Source of the DNA: Embiotoca jacksoni | Taxonomy: Eukaryota > Chordata > Actinopteri > Embiotocidae | NCBI GenBank assembly: GCA_022577435.1 | Contig: JAKOON010000052.1 | Coordinates: 1,334,654-1,398,653, forward strand | DNA: 64,000 bases | Reading direction: 5' to 3' | Shown: piece by piece, positions 1 through 15,600 of the stretch | Layout of the letters: each line of letters begins with the position of its first letter | Numbering within the stretch: position 1 is the first letter of the stretch | The notes under the pieces: model-generated | What the model was told of the DNA's origin: nothing | Seen by the model: the letters and a program-made list of their open reading frames with translations, nothing else | The model's database searches: none | Made by a program: the position numbers and the translations under genes

Positions 1-3000
1 ATAGTATGACTTTTTTTTGGTTTTATTTTGGACGACATGCTATAGTATGACTTTTTTGTCATATTTTAGACGACATGCTATAGTATGACTTTTTTGTCAT
101 ATTTTAGACGACATGTTATAGCATGACTTTTTTGTCATATTTTAGACGACATGCTCTGGTATGACTTTTTTTTTTTATCATATTTTAGACGACATGCTGT
201 AGTGTGACTTTTTCTTTCATATTTCAGACGACATGCTATAGTATGACTATTTTTTTCATATTTCAGACAACATGCTATAGTATGACTTTTTTTTTCATAT
301 TTTAGACGACATGCTATAGTATGACTTTTTTTTTCATATTTCAGACGACATGCTATAGTATGACTTTTTTTTTCATATTTTAGACGACATGCTATAGTAT
401 GACTTTTTTTCTTTATCATATTTTAGACGACATGCTATAGTATGACTTTTTTTTGGTCATATTTTGGACGACATGCTACAGTATGATTTGTTTGTCATAT
501 TTTAGACGACATGCTATAGTATGACTTTTTTTTGGTCATATTTTGGACGACATGCTATAGTATGACTTTTTTTTTGGTCATATTTTGGACAACATGCTAT
601 AGTATGACTTTTTTGTTATATTTTAGACGACATGCTATAGTATGACTTTTTTTTTATCATATTTTAGACGACATGCTATAGTATAACTTTTTTTTTATCA
701 TATTATAGACGACATGCTATAGTATGACTTTTTATCATATTTTAGACGACATGCTATAGTATGACTTTTTTTTATCATATTTTAGACGACATGCTATAGT
801 ATGACTTTTTTTTTTATCATATTTTAGACGACATGCTATAGTATGACTTTTTTTTTTTTTATCATATTTTAGATGACATGCTATAGTATGACTTTTTATC
901 ATATTTTAGACGACATGTTATAGTATGACTTTTTTTTATCATATTTTAGACGACATGCTATAGTATGACTTTTTTTTATCATATTTTAGACGACATGCTA
1001 TAGAATGACTTTTTTATCATATTTTAGACGACATGCTATAGTATGACTTTTTTTATATCATATTATAGACGACATGCTATAGTATGACTTTTTTTTTATC
1101 ATATTTTAGACGACATGCTATAGTATGACTTTTTTATCATATTTTAGATGACATGCTATAGTATGACTTTTTTATATCATATTTTAGACGACATGCTAAA
1201 GTATGACTTTCATTTTTTTTTTATCATATTTTAGACGACATGTTATAGTATGACTTTCATTTTTTTTTTATCATATTTTAGACGACATGCTATAGTATGA
1301 CTTTCATTTTTTTTTTATCATATTTTAGACGACATGCTATAGTATGACTTTCATTTTTTTTTTTATCATATTTTAGACGACATGTTATAGTATGACTTTT
1401 TTTTTGGTCATATTTTGGACGACATGCTATAGTATGACTTTTTTATCATATTTTAGACGACATGCTATAGTATGACTTTTTTTCTTTATCATATTTTAGA
1501 TGACATGCTATAGTATGACTTTTTTTTTGGTCATATTTTGGACGACATGCTATAGTATGACTTTTTTTATCATATTTTAGACGACATGCTATAGTATGAC
1601 TTTTTTTTGGTCATATTTTGGACGACATGCTGTAGTATGACTTTTTTTTTTTTATCATATTTTAGACGACATGCTGTAGTATGACTATTTTTTTCATATT
1701 TCAGACAACATGCTATAGTATGACTTTTTTTTTCATATTTTAGACGACATGCTATAGTATGAATTTTTTTTTCATATTTCAGACGACATGCTATAGTATG
1801 ACTTTTTTTTTCATATTTTAGACGACATGCTATAGTATGACTTTTTTTCTTTATCATATTTTAGACGACATGCTATAGTATGACTTTTTTTTGGTCATAT
1901 TTTGGACGACATGCTATAGTATGATTTGTTTGTCATATTTTAGACGACATGCTATAGTATGACTTTTTTTTGGTCATATTTTGGACGACATGCTATAGTA
2001 TGACTTTTTTTTTGGTCATATTTTGGACGACATGCTATAGTATGACTTTTTTTTTGGTCATATTTTGGACGACATGCTATAGTATGACTTTTTTTTTGGT
2101 CATATTTTGGACGACATGCTATAGTATGACTTTTTTTTTGGTCATATTTTAGACGACATGCTGTAGTGTGACTTTTTCTTTCATATTTCAGACGACATGC
2201 TATAGTATGACTATTTTTTTCATATTTCAGACAACATGCTATAGTATGACTTTTTTTTTCATATTTTAGACGACATGCTATAGTATGACTTTTTTTTTCA
2301 TATTTCAGACGACATGCTATAGTATGACTTTTTTTTTCATATTTTAGACGACATGCTATAGTATGACTTTTTTTCTTTATCATATTATAGACGACATGCT
2401 ATAGTATGACTTTTTTTTGGTCATATTTTGGACGACATGCTATAGTATGATTTGTTTGTCATATTTTAGACGACATGCTATAGTATGACTTTTTTTTGGT
2501 CATATTTTGGACGACATGCTATAGTATGACTTTTTTTTTGGTCATATTTTGGACGACATGCTATAGTATGACTTTTTTGTTATATTTTAGACGACATGCT
2601 ATAGTATGACTTTTTTTTTTATCATATTTTAGACGACATGCTATAGTATGACTTTTTTTTATCATATTATAGACGACATGCTATAGTATGACTTTTTATC
2701 ATATTTTAGACGACATGCTATAGTATGACTTTTTTTTATCATATTTTAGACGACATGCTATAGTATGACTTTTTTTTTTATCATATTTTAGACGACATGC
2801 TATAGTATGACTTTTTTTTTTTTTTATCATATTTTAGATGACATGCTATAGTATGACTTTTTATCATATTTTAGACGACATGTTATAGTATGACTTTTTT
2901 TTATCATATTTTAGACGACATGCTATAGTATGACTTTTTTTTATCATATTTTAGACGACATGCTATAGAATGACTTTTTTATCATATTTTAGACGACATG

Positions 3001-3400
3001 CTATAGTATGACTTTTTTATATCATATTATAGACGACATGCTATAGTATGACTTTTTTTTTATCATATTTTAGACGACATGCTATAGTATGACTTTTTTA
3101 TCATATTTTAGATGACATGCTATAGTATGACTTTTTTATATCATATTTTAGACGACATGCTAAAGTATGACTTTCATTTTTTTTTTATCATATTTTAGAC
3201 GACATGTTATAGTATGACTTTCATTTTTTTTTAATCATATTTTAGACGACATGTTATAGTATGACTTTCATTTTTTTTTTATCATATTTTAGACGACATG
3301 CTATAGTATGACTTTCATTTTTTTTTTATCATATTTTAGACGACATGCTATAGTATGACTTTCATTTTTTTTTTTATCATATTTTAGACGACATGTTATA
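1..3400. repeat. Higher-order repeat, ~1.96-kb offset
   Basis: Diagnostic variant units recur at a fixed distance. The GCTGTAGTGTGAC unit at 196 recurs at 2,160 (offset 1,964). The TATAGAATGAC unit at 1,001 recurs at 2,966 (offset 1,965). The intervening order of unit variants is the same, so a block of about 1.96 kb was duplicated in tandem. TATAGAATGAC units also occur near 3,923, 7,821 and 8,856, so pieces of this block were copied again further right. Confidence 0.8.
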
Positions 3401-6400
3401 GTATGACTTTTTTTTTGGTCATATTTTGGACGACATGCTATAGTATGACTTTTTTATCATATTTTAGACGACATGCTATAGTATGACTTTTTTTTTGGTC
3501 ATATTTTGGACGACATGCTATAGTATGACTTTTTTGTTATATTTTAGACGACATGCTATAGTATGACTTTTTTTTTTATCATATTTTAGACGACATGCTA
3601 TAGTATGACTTTTTTTTTATCATATTATAGACGACATGCTATAGTATGACTTTTTATCATATTTTAGACGACATGCTATAGTATGACTTTTTTTTATCAT
3701 ATTTTAGACGACATGCTATAGTATGACTTTTTTTTTTATCATATTTTAGACGACATGCTATAGTATGACTTTTTTTTTTTTTTATCATATTTTAGATGAC
3801 ATGCTATAGTATGACTTTTTATCATATTTTAGACGACATGTTATAGTATGACTTTTTTTATCATATTTTAGACGACATGCTATAGTATGACTTTTTTTTA
3901 TCATATTTTAGACGACATGCTATAGAATGACTTTTTTATCATATTTTAGACGACATGCTATAGTATGACTTTTTTATATCATATTATAGACGACATGCTA
4001 TAGTATGACTTTTTTTTTATCATATTTTAGACGACATGCTATAGTATGACTTTTTTATCATATTTTAGATGACATGCTATAGTATGACTTTTTTATATCA
4101 TATTTTAGACGACATGCTAAAGTATGACTTTTTATCATATTTTAGACGACATGCTATAGTATGACTTTTTTATATCATATTTTAGACGACATGCTAAAGT
4201 ATGACTTTCATTTTTTTTTTATCATATTTTAGACGACATGTTATAGTATGACTTTCATTTTTTTTTTATCATATTTTAGACGACATGTTATAGTATGACT
4301 TTCATTTTTTTTTTATCATATTTTAGACGACATGCTATAGTATGACTTTCATTTTTTTTTTTATCATATTTTAGACGACATGCTATAGTATGACTTTCAT
4401 TTTTTTTTTTATCATATTTTAGACGACATGTTATAGTATGATATTTTTTTTGGTCATATTTTGGACGACATGCTATAGTATGACTTTTTTATCATATTTT
4501 AGACGACATGCTATAGTATGACTTTTTTTTTGATCATATTTTGGACGACATGCTATAGTATGACTTTTTTATCATATTTTAGACGACATGGTATAGTATG
4601 ACTTTTTTTCTTTATCATATTTTAGATGACATGCTATAGTATGACTTTTTTTTTGGTCATATTTTGGACGACATGCTATAGTATGATTTGTTTGTCATAT
4701 TTTAGACGACATGCTATAGTATGACTTTTTTTCTTTATCATATTTTAGATGACATGCTATAGTATGACTTTTATTTTGGTCATATTTTGGACGACATGCT
4801 ATAGTATGATTTGTTTGTCATATTTTAGACGACATGCTGTATTGTGACTTTTTTTCTTTCATATTTCAGACGACATGCTATTGTATGACTTTTTTTTTCA
4901 TATTTCAGACGACATGCTATAGTATGACTTTTTTTTTTCATATTTCAGACGACATGCTATAGTATGACTTTTTTTTTATCATATTTTAGACGACATGCTA
5001 TAGTATGACTTTTTTTTTTTATCATATTTTAGACGACATGCTATAGTATGACTTTTTTTTAATCATATTTTAGATGACATGCTATAGTATGACTTTTTAT
5101 CATATTTTAGACGACATGCTATAGTATGACTTTTTTTTATCATATTTTGGACGACATGCTATAGTATGACTTTTTTATCATATTTTAGACGACATGCTAT
5201 AGTATGACTTTTTTTCTTTATCATATTTTAGATGACATGCTATAGTATGACTTTTTTTTTGGTCATATTTTGGACGACATGCTATAGTATGATTTGTTTG
5301 TCATATTTTAGACGACATGCTATAGTATGACTTTTTTTTTTATCATATTTTAGACGACATGCTATAGTATGACTTTTTTTTAATCATATTTTAGATGACA
5401 TGCTATAGTATGACTTTTTATCATATTTTAGACGACATGCTATAGTATGACTTTTTTTTATCATATTTTGGACGACATGCTATAGTATGACTTTTTTTTA
5501 TCATATTTTGGACGACATGCTATAGTATGACTTTTTTTTATCATATTTTAGACGACATGCTATAGTATGACTTTTTTATATCATATTATAGACGACATGC
5601 TATAGTATGACTTTTTTTTATCATATTTTAGACGACATGCTATAGTATGACTTTTTTATCATATTTTAGATGACATGCTATAGTATGACTTTTTTATATC
5701 ATATTTTAGACGACATGCTAAAGTATGACTTTTTATCATATTTTAGACGACATGCTATAGTATGACTTTTTTATATCATATTTTAGACGACATGCTAAAG
5801 TATGACTTTTTATCATATTTTAGACGACATGCTATAGTTTGACTTTCATTTTTTTTTTATCATATTTTAGACGACATGTTATAGTATGACTTTTTGGTCA
5901 TATTTTAGACGACATGCTATAGTATGACTTTTTATCATATTTTAGACGACATGCTATAGTATGACTTTCATTTTTTTTTTTATCATATTTTAGACGACAT
6001 GTTATAGTATGACTTTTTGGTCATATTATAGACGACATGCTATAGTATGACTTTTTATCATATTTTAGACGACATGCTATAGTATGACTTTCATTTTTTT
6101 TTAATCATATTTTAGACGACATGTTATAGTATGACTTTTTGGTCATATAGACGACATGCTATAGTATGACTTTTTTTCTTTATCATATTTTAGATGACAT
6201 GCTATAGTATGACTTTTTTTTTGGTCATATTTTGGACGACATGCTATAGTATGACTTTTTTATCATATTTTAGACGACATGCTATAGTATGACTTTTTTT
6301 CTTTATCATATTTTAGATGACATGCTATAGTATGACTTTTTTTTTGGTCATATTTTGGACGACATGCTATAGTATGACTTTTTTTTTTATCATATTTTAG

Positions 6401-9400
6401 ACGACATGCTATAGTATGACTTTTTTTAATCATATTTTAGACGACATGCTATAGTATGACTTTTGTTAATCATATTTTAGACGACATGCTATAGTATGAC
6501 TTTTTTTTATCATATTTTAGACGACATGCTATAGTATGACTTTTTTTTATCATATTTTAGACGACATGCTATAGTATGACTTTTTTTTGGTCATATTTTG
6601 GACGACATGCTATAGTATGATTTGTTTGTCATATTTTAGACGACATGCTATAGTATGACTTTTTTTTTTTTATCATATTTTAGACGACATGCTATAGTAT
6701 GACTTTTTTTAATCATATTTTAGACGACATGCTATAGTATGACTTTTTTTTGGTCATATTTTGGACGACATGCTATAGTATGATTTGTTTGTCATATTTT
6801 AGACGACATGCTATAGTATGACTTTTTTTTTTTTTATCATATTTTAGACGACATGCTATAGTATGACTTTTTTTTTTTTTATCATATTTTAGACGACATG
6901 CTATAGTATGACTTTTTTTAATCATATTTTAGACGATATGCTATAGTATGATTTGTTTATCATATTTTAGACGACATGCTATAGTATGACTTTTTTTTGG
7001 TTTTATTTTGGACGACATGCTATAGTATGACTTTTTTGTCATATTTTAGACGACATGCTATAGTATGACTTTTTTTTGGGTCATATTTTAGACGACATGT
7101 TATAGTATGACTTTTTTGTCATATTTTAGACGACATGCTCTGGTATGACTTTTTTTTTTTTATCATATTTTAGACGACATGCTGTAGTGTGACTTTTTCT
7201 TTCATATTTCAGACGACATGCTATAGTATGACTATTTTTTTCATATTTCAGACAACATGCTATAGTATGACTTTTTTTTTCATATTTTAGACGACATGCT
7301 ATAGTATGACTTTTTTTTTCATATTTCAGACGACATGCTATAGTATGACTTTTTTTTTCATATTTTAGACGACATGCTATAGTATGACTTTTTTTCTTTA
7401 TCATATTTTAGACGACATGCTATAGTATGACTTTTTTTTGGTCATATTTTGGACGACATGCTATAGTATGATTTGTTTGTCATATTTTAGACGACATGCT
7501 ATAGTATGACTTTTTTTTGGTCATATTTTGGACGACATGCTATAGTATGACTTTTTTTTTGGTCATATTTTGGACGACATGCTATAGTATGACTTTTTTG
7601 TTATATTTTAGACGACATGCTATAGTATGACTTTTTTTTTTCATATTTTAGACGACATGCTATAGTATGACTTTTTTTTGGTCATATTTTGGACGACATG
7701 CTATAGTATGATTTGTTTGTCATATTTTAGACGACATGTTATAGTATGACTTTTTTTTATCATATTTTAGACGACATGCTATAGTATGACTTTTTTTTAT
7801 CATATTTTAGACGACATGCTATAGAATGACTTTTTTATCATATTTTAGACGACATGCTATAGTATGACTTTTTTATATCATATTATAGACGACATGCTAT
7901 AGTATGACTTTTTTTTTATCATATTTTAGACGACATGCTATAGTATGACTTTTTTATCATATTTTAGATGACATGCTATAGTATGACTTTTTTATATCAT
8001 ATTTTAGACGACATGCTAAAGTATGACTTTTTATCATATTTTAGACGACATGCTATAGTATGACTTTTTTATATCATATTTTAGACGACATGCTAAAGTA
8101 TGACTTTCATTTTTTTTTTATCATATTTTAGACGACATGTTATAGTATGACTTTCATTTTTTTTTTATCATATTTTAGACGACATGTTATAGTATGACTT
8201 TCATTTTTTTTTTATCATATTTTAGACGACATGCTATAGTATGACTTTCATTTTTTTTTTATCATATTTTAGACGACATGCTATAGTATGACTTTCATTT
8301 TTTTTTTTATCATATTTTAGACGACATGTTATAGTATGACTTTTTTTTTGGTCATATTTTGGACGACATGCTATAGTATGACTTTTTTATCATATTTTAG
8401 ACGACATGCTATAGTATGACTTTTTTTTTGGTCATATTTTGGACGACATGCTATAGTATGACTTTTTTGTTATATTTTAGACGACATGCTATAGTATGAC
8501 TTTTTTTTTTATCATATTTTAGACGACATGCTATAGTATGACTTTTTTTTTATCATATTATAGACGACATGCTATAGTATGACTTTTTATCATATTTTAG
8601 ACGACATGCTATAGTATGACTTTTTTTTATCATATTTTAGACGACATGCTATAGTATGACTTTTTTTTTTATCATATTTTAGACGACATGCTATAGTATG
8701 ACTTTTTTTTTTTTTTTATCATATTTTAGATGACATGCTATAGTATGACTTTTTATCATATTTTAGACGACATGTTATAGTATGACTTTTTTTATCATAT
8801 TTTAGACGACATGCTATAGTATGACTTTTTTTTATCATATTTTAGACGACATGCTATAGAATGACTTTTTTATCATATTTTAGACGACATGCTATAGTAT
8901 GACTTTTTTATATCATATTATAGACGACATGCTATAGTATGACTTTTTTTTTATCATATTTTAGACGACATGCTATAGTATGACTTTTTTATCATATTTT
9001 AGATGACATGCTATAGTATGACTTTTTTATATCATATTTTAGACGACATGCTAAAGTATGACTTTTTATCATATTTTAGACGACATGCTATAGTATGACT
9101 TTTTTATATCATATTTTAGACGACATGCTAAAGTATGACTTTCATTTTTTTTTTATCATATTTTAGACGACATGTTATAGTATGACTTTCATTTTTTTTT
9201 TATCATATTTTAGACGACATGTTATAGTATGACTTTCATTTTTTTTTTATCATATTTTAGACGACATGCTATAGTATGACTTTCATTTTTTTTTTTATCA
9301 TATTTTAGACGACATGCTATAGTATGACTTTCATTTTTTTTTTTATCATATTTTAGACGACATGTTATAGTATGATATTTTTTTTGGTCATATTTTGGAC

Positions 9401-12400
9401 GACATGCTATAGTATGACTTTTTTATCATATTTTAGACGACATGCTATAGTATGACTTTTTTTTTGATCATATTTTGGACGACATGCTATAGTATGACTT
9501 TTTTATCATATTTTAGACGACATGGTATAGTATGACTTTTTTTCTTTATCATATTTTAGATGACATGCTATAGTATGACTTTTTTTTTGGTCATATTTTG
9601 GACGACATGCTATAGTATGATTTGTTTGTCATATTTTAGACGACATGCTATAGTATGATTTGTTTGTCATATTTTAGACGACATGCTGTATTGTGACTTT
9701 TTTTCTTTCATATTTCAGACGACATGCTATTGTATGACTTTTTTTTTCATATTTCAGACGACATGCTATAGTATGACTTTTTTTTTTCATATTTCAGACG
9801 ACATGCTATAGTATGACTTTTTTTTAATCATATTTTAGATGACATGCTATAGTATGACTTTTTATCATATTTTAGACGACATGCTATAGTATGACTTTTT
9901 TTTATCATATTTTGGACGACATGCTATAGTATGACTTTTTTATCATATTTTAGACGACATGCTATAGTATGACTTTTTTTTTATCATATTTTAGACGACA
10001 TGCTATAGTATGACTTTTTTTTTTTATCATATTTTAGACGACATGCTATAGTATGACTTTTTTTTAATCATATTTTAGATGACATGCTATAGTATGACTT
10101 TTTATCATATTTTAGACGACATGCTATAGTATGACTTTTTTTTATCATATTTTGGACGACATGCTATAGTATGACTTTTTTATCATATTTTAGACGACAT
10201 GCTATAGTATGACTTTTTTTCTTTATCATATTTTAGATGACATGCTATAGTATGACTTTTTTTTTGGTCATATTTTGGACGACATGCTATAGTATGATTT
10301 GTTTGTCATATTTTAGACGACATGCTATAGTATGACTTTTTTTTTTATCATATTTTAGACGACATGCTATAGTATGACTTTTTTTTAATCATATTTTAGA
10401 TGACATGCTATAGTATGACTTTTTATCATATTTTAGACGACATGCTATAGTATGACTTTTTTTTATCATATTTTGGACGACATGCTATAGTATGACTTTT
10501 TTTTTATCATATTTTGGACGACATGCTATAGTATGACTTTTTTTTATCATATTTTAGACGACATGCTATAGTATGACTTTTTTATATCATATTATAGACG
10601 ACATGCTATAGTATGACTTTTTTTTATCATATTTTAGACGACATGCTATAGTATGACTTTTTTATCATATTTTAGATGACATGCTATAGTATGACTTTTT
10701 TATATCATATTTTAGACGACATGCTAAAGTATGACTTTTTATCATATTTTAGACGACATGCTATAGTATGACTTTTTTATATCATATTTTAGACGACATG
10801 CTAAAGTATGACTTTTTATCATATTTTAGACGACATGCTATAGTTTGACTTTCATTTTTTTTTTATCATATTTTAGACGACATGTTATAGTATGACTTTT
10901 TGGTCATATTTTAGACGACATGCTATAGTATGACTTTTTATCATATTTTAGACGACATGCTATAGTATGACTTTCATTTTTTTTTTTATCATATTTTAGA
11001 CGACATGTTATAGTATGACTTTTTGGTCATATTATAGACGACATGCTATAGTATGACTTTTTATCATATTTTAGACGACATGCTATAGTATGACTTTCAT
11101 TTTTTTTTAATCATATTTTAGACGACATGTTATAGTATGACTTTTTGGTCATATAGACGACATGCTATAGTATGACTTTTTTTCTTTATCATATTTTAGA
11201 TGACATGCTATAGTATGACTTTTTTTTTGGTCATATTTTGGACGACATGCTATAGTATGACTTTTTTTTTTATCATATTTTAGACGACATGCTATAGTAT
11301 GACTTTTTTATCATATTTTAGACGACATGCTATAGTATGACTTTTTTTCTTTATCATATTTTAGATGACATGCTATAGTATGACTTTTTTTTTGGTCATA
11401 TTTTGGACGACATGCTATAGTATGACTTTTTTTTTTATCATATTTTAGACGACATGCTATAGTATGACTTTTTTTAATCATATTTTAGACGACATGCTAT
11501 AGTATGACTTTTGTTAATCATATTTTAGACGACATGCTATAGTATGACTTTTTTTTATCATATTTTAGACGACATGCTATAGTATGACTTTTTTTTATCA
11601 TATTTTAGACGACATGCTATAGTATGACTTTTTTTTGGTCATATTTTGGACGACATGCTATAGTATGATTTGTTTGTCATATTTTAGACGACATGCTATA
11701 GTATGACTTTTTTTTTTTTATCATATTTTAGACGACATGCTATAGTATGACTTTTTTTAATCATATTTTAGACGACATGCTATAGTATGACTTTTTTTTG
11801 GTCATATTTTGGACGACATGCTATAGTATGATTTGTTTGTCATATTTTAGACGACATGCTATAGTATGACTTTTTTTTTTTTTATCATATTTTAGACGAC
11901 ATGCTATAGTATGACTTTTTTTTTTTTTATCATATTTTAGACGACATGCTATAGTATGACTTTTTTTAATCATATTTTAGACGATATGCTATAGTATGAT
12001 TTGTTTATCATATTTTAGACGACATGCTATAGTATGACTTTTTTTTGGTTTTATTTTGGACGACATGCTATAGTATGACTTTTTTGTCATATTTTAGACG
12101 ACATGCTATAGTATGACTTTTTTTTGGTCATATTTTGGACGACATGCTATAGTATGATTTGTTTATCATATTTTAGACGACATGCTATAGTATGACTTTT
12201 TTTTGGTTTTATTTTGGACGACATGCTATAGTATGACTTTTTTGTCATATTTTAGACGACATGCTATAGTATGACTTTTTTTTGGGTCATATTTTAGACG
12301 ACATGTTATAGTATGACTTTTTTGTCATATTTTAGACGACATGCTCTGGTATGACTTTTTTTTTTTTATCATATTTTAGACGACATGCTGTAGTGTGACT

Positions 12401-12620
12401 TTTTCTTTCATATTTCAGACGACATGCTATAGTATGACTATTTTTTTCATATTTCAGACAACATGCTATAGTATGACTTTTTTTTTCATATTTTAGACGA
12501 CATGCTATAGTATGACTTTTTTTTTCATATTTCAGACGACATGCTATAGTATGACTTTTTTTTTCATATTTTAGACGACATGCTATAGTATGACTTTTTT
12601 TCTTTATCATATTTTAGACG
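3400..12620. repeat. Higher-order repeat, ~4.9-5.2-kb offset
   Basis: The rare unit with GATATTTTTT in place of GACTTTTTT occurs at 4,441 and 9,375 (offset 4,934). The GCTCTGGTATGAC block near 7,138 recurs near 12,344 (offset 5,206). The rise in offset by 272 bp between these markers equals about six to seven extra units, so one copy gained or lost several units after the duplication. Confidence 0.78.
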
Positions 12621-15600
12621 ACATGCTATAGTATGACTTTTTTTTGGTCATATTTTGGACGACATGCTATAGTATGATTTGTTTGTCATATTTTAGACGA
12701 CATGCTATAGTATGACTTTTTTTTGGTCATATTTTGGACGACATGCTATAGTATGACTTTTTTTTTGGTCATATTTTGGACGACATGCTATAGTATGACT
12801 TTTTTGTTATATTTTAGACGACATGCTATAGTATGACTTTTTTTTTTCATATTTTAGACGACATGCTATAGTATGACTTTTTTTTGGTCATATTTTGGAC
12901 GACATGCTATAGTATGATTTGTTTGTCATATTTTAGACGACATGCTATAGTATGACTTTTTTTTGGTCATATTTTGGGCGACATGCTATAGTATGACTTT
13001 TTTTTGGTCATATTTTGGACGACATGCTATAGTATGATTTGTTTGTCATATTTTAGACGACATGCTATAGTATGACTTTTTTTTTTTTATCATATTTTAG
13101 ACGACATGCTATAGTATGACTTTTTTTAATCATATTTTAGACGACATGCTATAGTATGACTTTTTTTTGGTCATATTTTGGACGACATGCTATAGTATGA
13201 TTTGTTTGTCATATTTTAGACGACATGCTATAGTATGACTTTTTTTTTTTTATCATATTTTAGACGACATGCTATAGTATGACTTTTTTTTTTTTATCAT
13301 ATTTTAGACGACATGCTATAGTATGACTTTTTTTAATCATATTTTAGACGACATGCTATAGTATGACTTTTTTTTGGTCATATTTTGGACGACATGCTAT
13401 AGTATGATTTGTTTATCATATTTTAGACGACATGCTATAGTATGACTTTTTTTTGGTTTTATTTTGGACGACATGCTATAGTATGACTTTTTTGTCATAT
13501 TTTAGACGACATGCTATAGTATGACTTTTTTTTGGGTCATATTTTGGACGACATGCTATAGTATGACTTTTTTTTTGGTCATATTTTGGACGACATGCTA
13601 TAGTATGACTTTTTTTTGGTCATATTTTGGACGACATGCTATAGTATGACTTTTTTGTCATATTTTAGACGACATGCTATAGTATGACTTTTTTTTTTTC
13701 ATATTTTAGACGACATGCTATAGTATGACTTTTTTTCTTTATCATATTTTAGACGACATGCTATAGTATGACTTTTTTATCATATTTTAGATGACATGCT
13801 ATAGTATGACTTTTTTATATCATATTTTAGACGACATGCTAAAGTATGACTTTTTATCATATTTTAGACGACATGCTATAGTATGACTTTTTTATATCAT
13901 ATTTTAGACGACATGCTAAAGTATGACTTTCATTTTTTTTTTATCATATTTTAGACGACATGTTATAGTATGACTTTCATTTTTTTTTTATCATATTTTA
14001 GACGACATGTTATAGTATGACTTTCATTTTTTTTTTATCATATTTTAGACGACATGCTATAGTATGACTTTCATTTTTTTTTTATCATATTTTAGACGAC
14101 ATGCTATAGTATGACTTTCATATTTTTTTTTTTATCATATTTTAGACGACATGTTATAGTATGACTTTTTTTTTGGTCATATTTTGGACGACATGCTATA
14201 GTATGACTTTTTTTTATCATATTTTAGACTACATGCTATAGTATGACTTTTTTTCTTTATCATATTTTAGATGACATGCTATAGTATGACTTTTTTTTTG
14301 GTCATATTTTGGACGACATGCTATAGTATGATTTGTTTGTCATATTTCAGACGACATGCTATAGTATGACTTTTTTTTGTCATATTTCAGACGACATGCT
14401 ATAGTATGACTTTTTTTGGGGTCATATTTTAGACGACATGTTATAGTATGACTTTTTTTTGTCATATTTTAGACGACATGCTATAGTATGACTTTTTTTT
14501 GTCATATTTTAGACGACATGCTATAGTATGACTTTTTTTTGTCATATTTTAGACGACATGCTATAGTATGACTTTTTTTTGGGTCATATTTTGGACGACA
14601 TGCTATAGTATGACTTTTTTTGGGGTCATATTTTAGACGACATGTTATAGTATGACTTTTTGGTCATATTTTAGACGACATGCTATAGTATGACTTTTTA
14701 TCATATTTTAGACGACATGCTATAGTATGACTTTCATTTTTTTTTTTATCATATTTTAGACGACATGTTATAGTATGACTTTTTGGTCATATTATAGACG
14801 ACATGCTATAGTATGACTTTTTATCATATTTTAGACGACATGCTATAGTATGACTTTCATTTTTTTTTAATCATATTTTAGACGACATGTTATAGTATGA
14901 CTTTTTGGTCATATAGACGACATGCTATAGTATGACTTTTTTTCTTTATCATATTTTAGATGACATGCTATAGTATGACTTTTTTTTTGGTCATATTTTG
15001 GACGACATGCTATAGTATGACTTTTTTATCATATTTTAGACGACATGCTATAGTATGACTTTTTTTCTTTATCATATTTTAGATGACATGCTATAGTATG
15101 ACTTTTTTTTTTGGTCATATTTTGGACGACATGCTATAGTATGACTTTTTTTTTTATCATATTTTAGACGACATGCTATAGTATGACTTTTTTTAATCAT
15201 ATTTTAGACGACATGCTATAGTATGACTTTTGTTAATCATATTTTAGACGACATGCTATAGTATGACTTTTTTTTATCATATTTTAGACGACATGCTATA
15301 GTATGACTTTTTTTTATCATATTTTAGACGACATGCTATAGTATGACTTTTTTTTGGTCATATTTTGGACGACATGCTATAGTATGATTTGTTTGTCATA
15401 TTTTAGACGACATGCTATAGTATGACTTTTTTTTTTTTATCATATTTTAGACGACATGCTATAGTATGACTTTTTTTAATCATATTTTAGACGACATGCT
15501 ATAGTATGACTTTTTTTTGGTCATATTTTGGACGACATGCTATAGTATGATTTGTTTGTCATATTTTAGACGACATGCTATAGTATGACTTTTTTTTTTT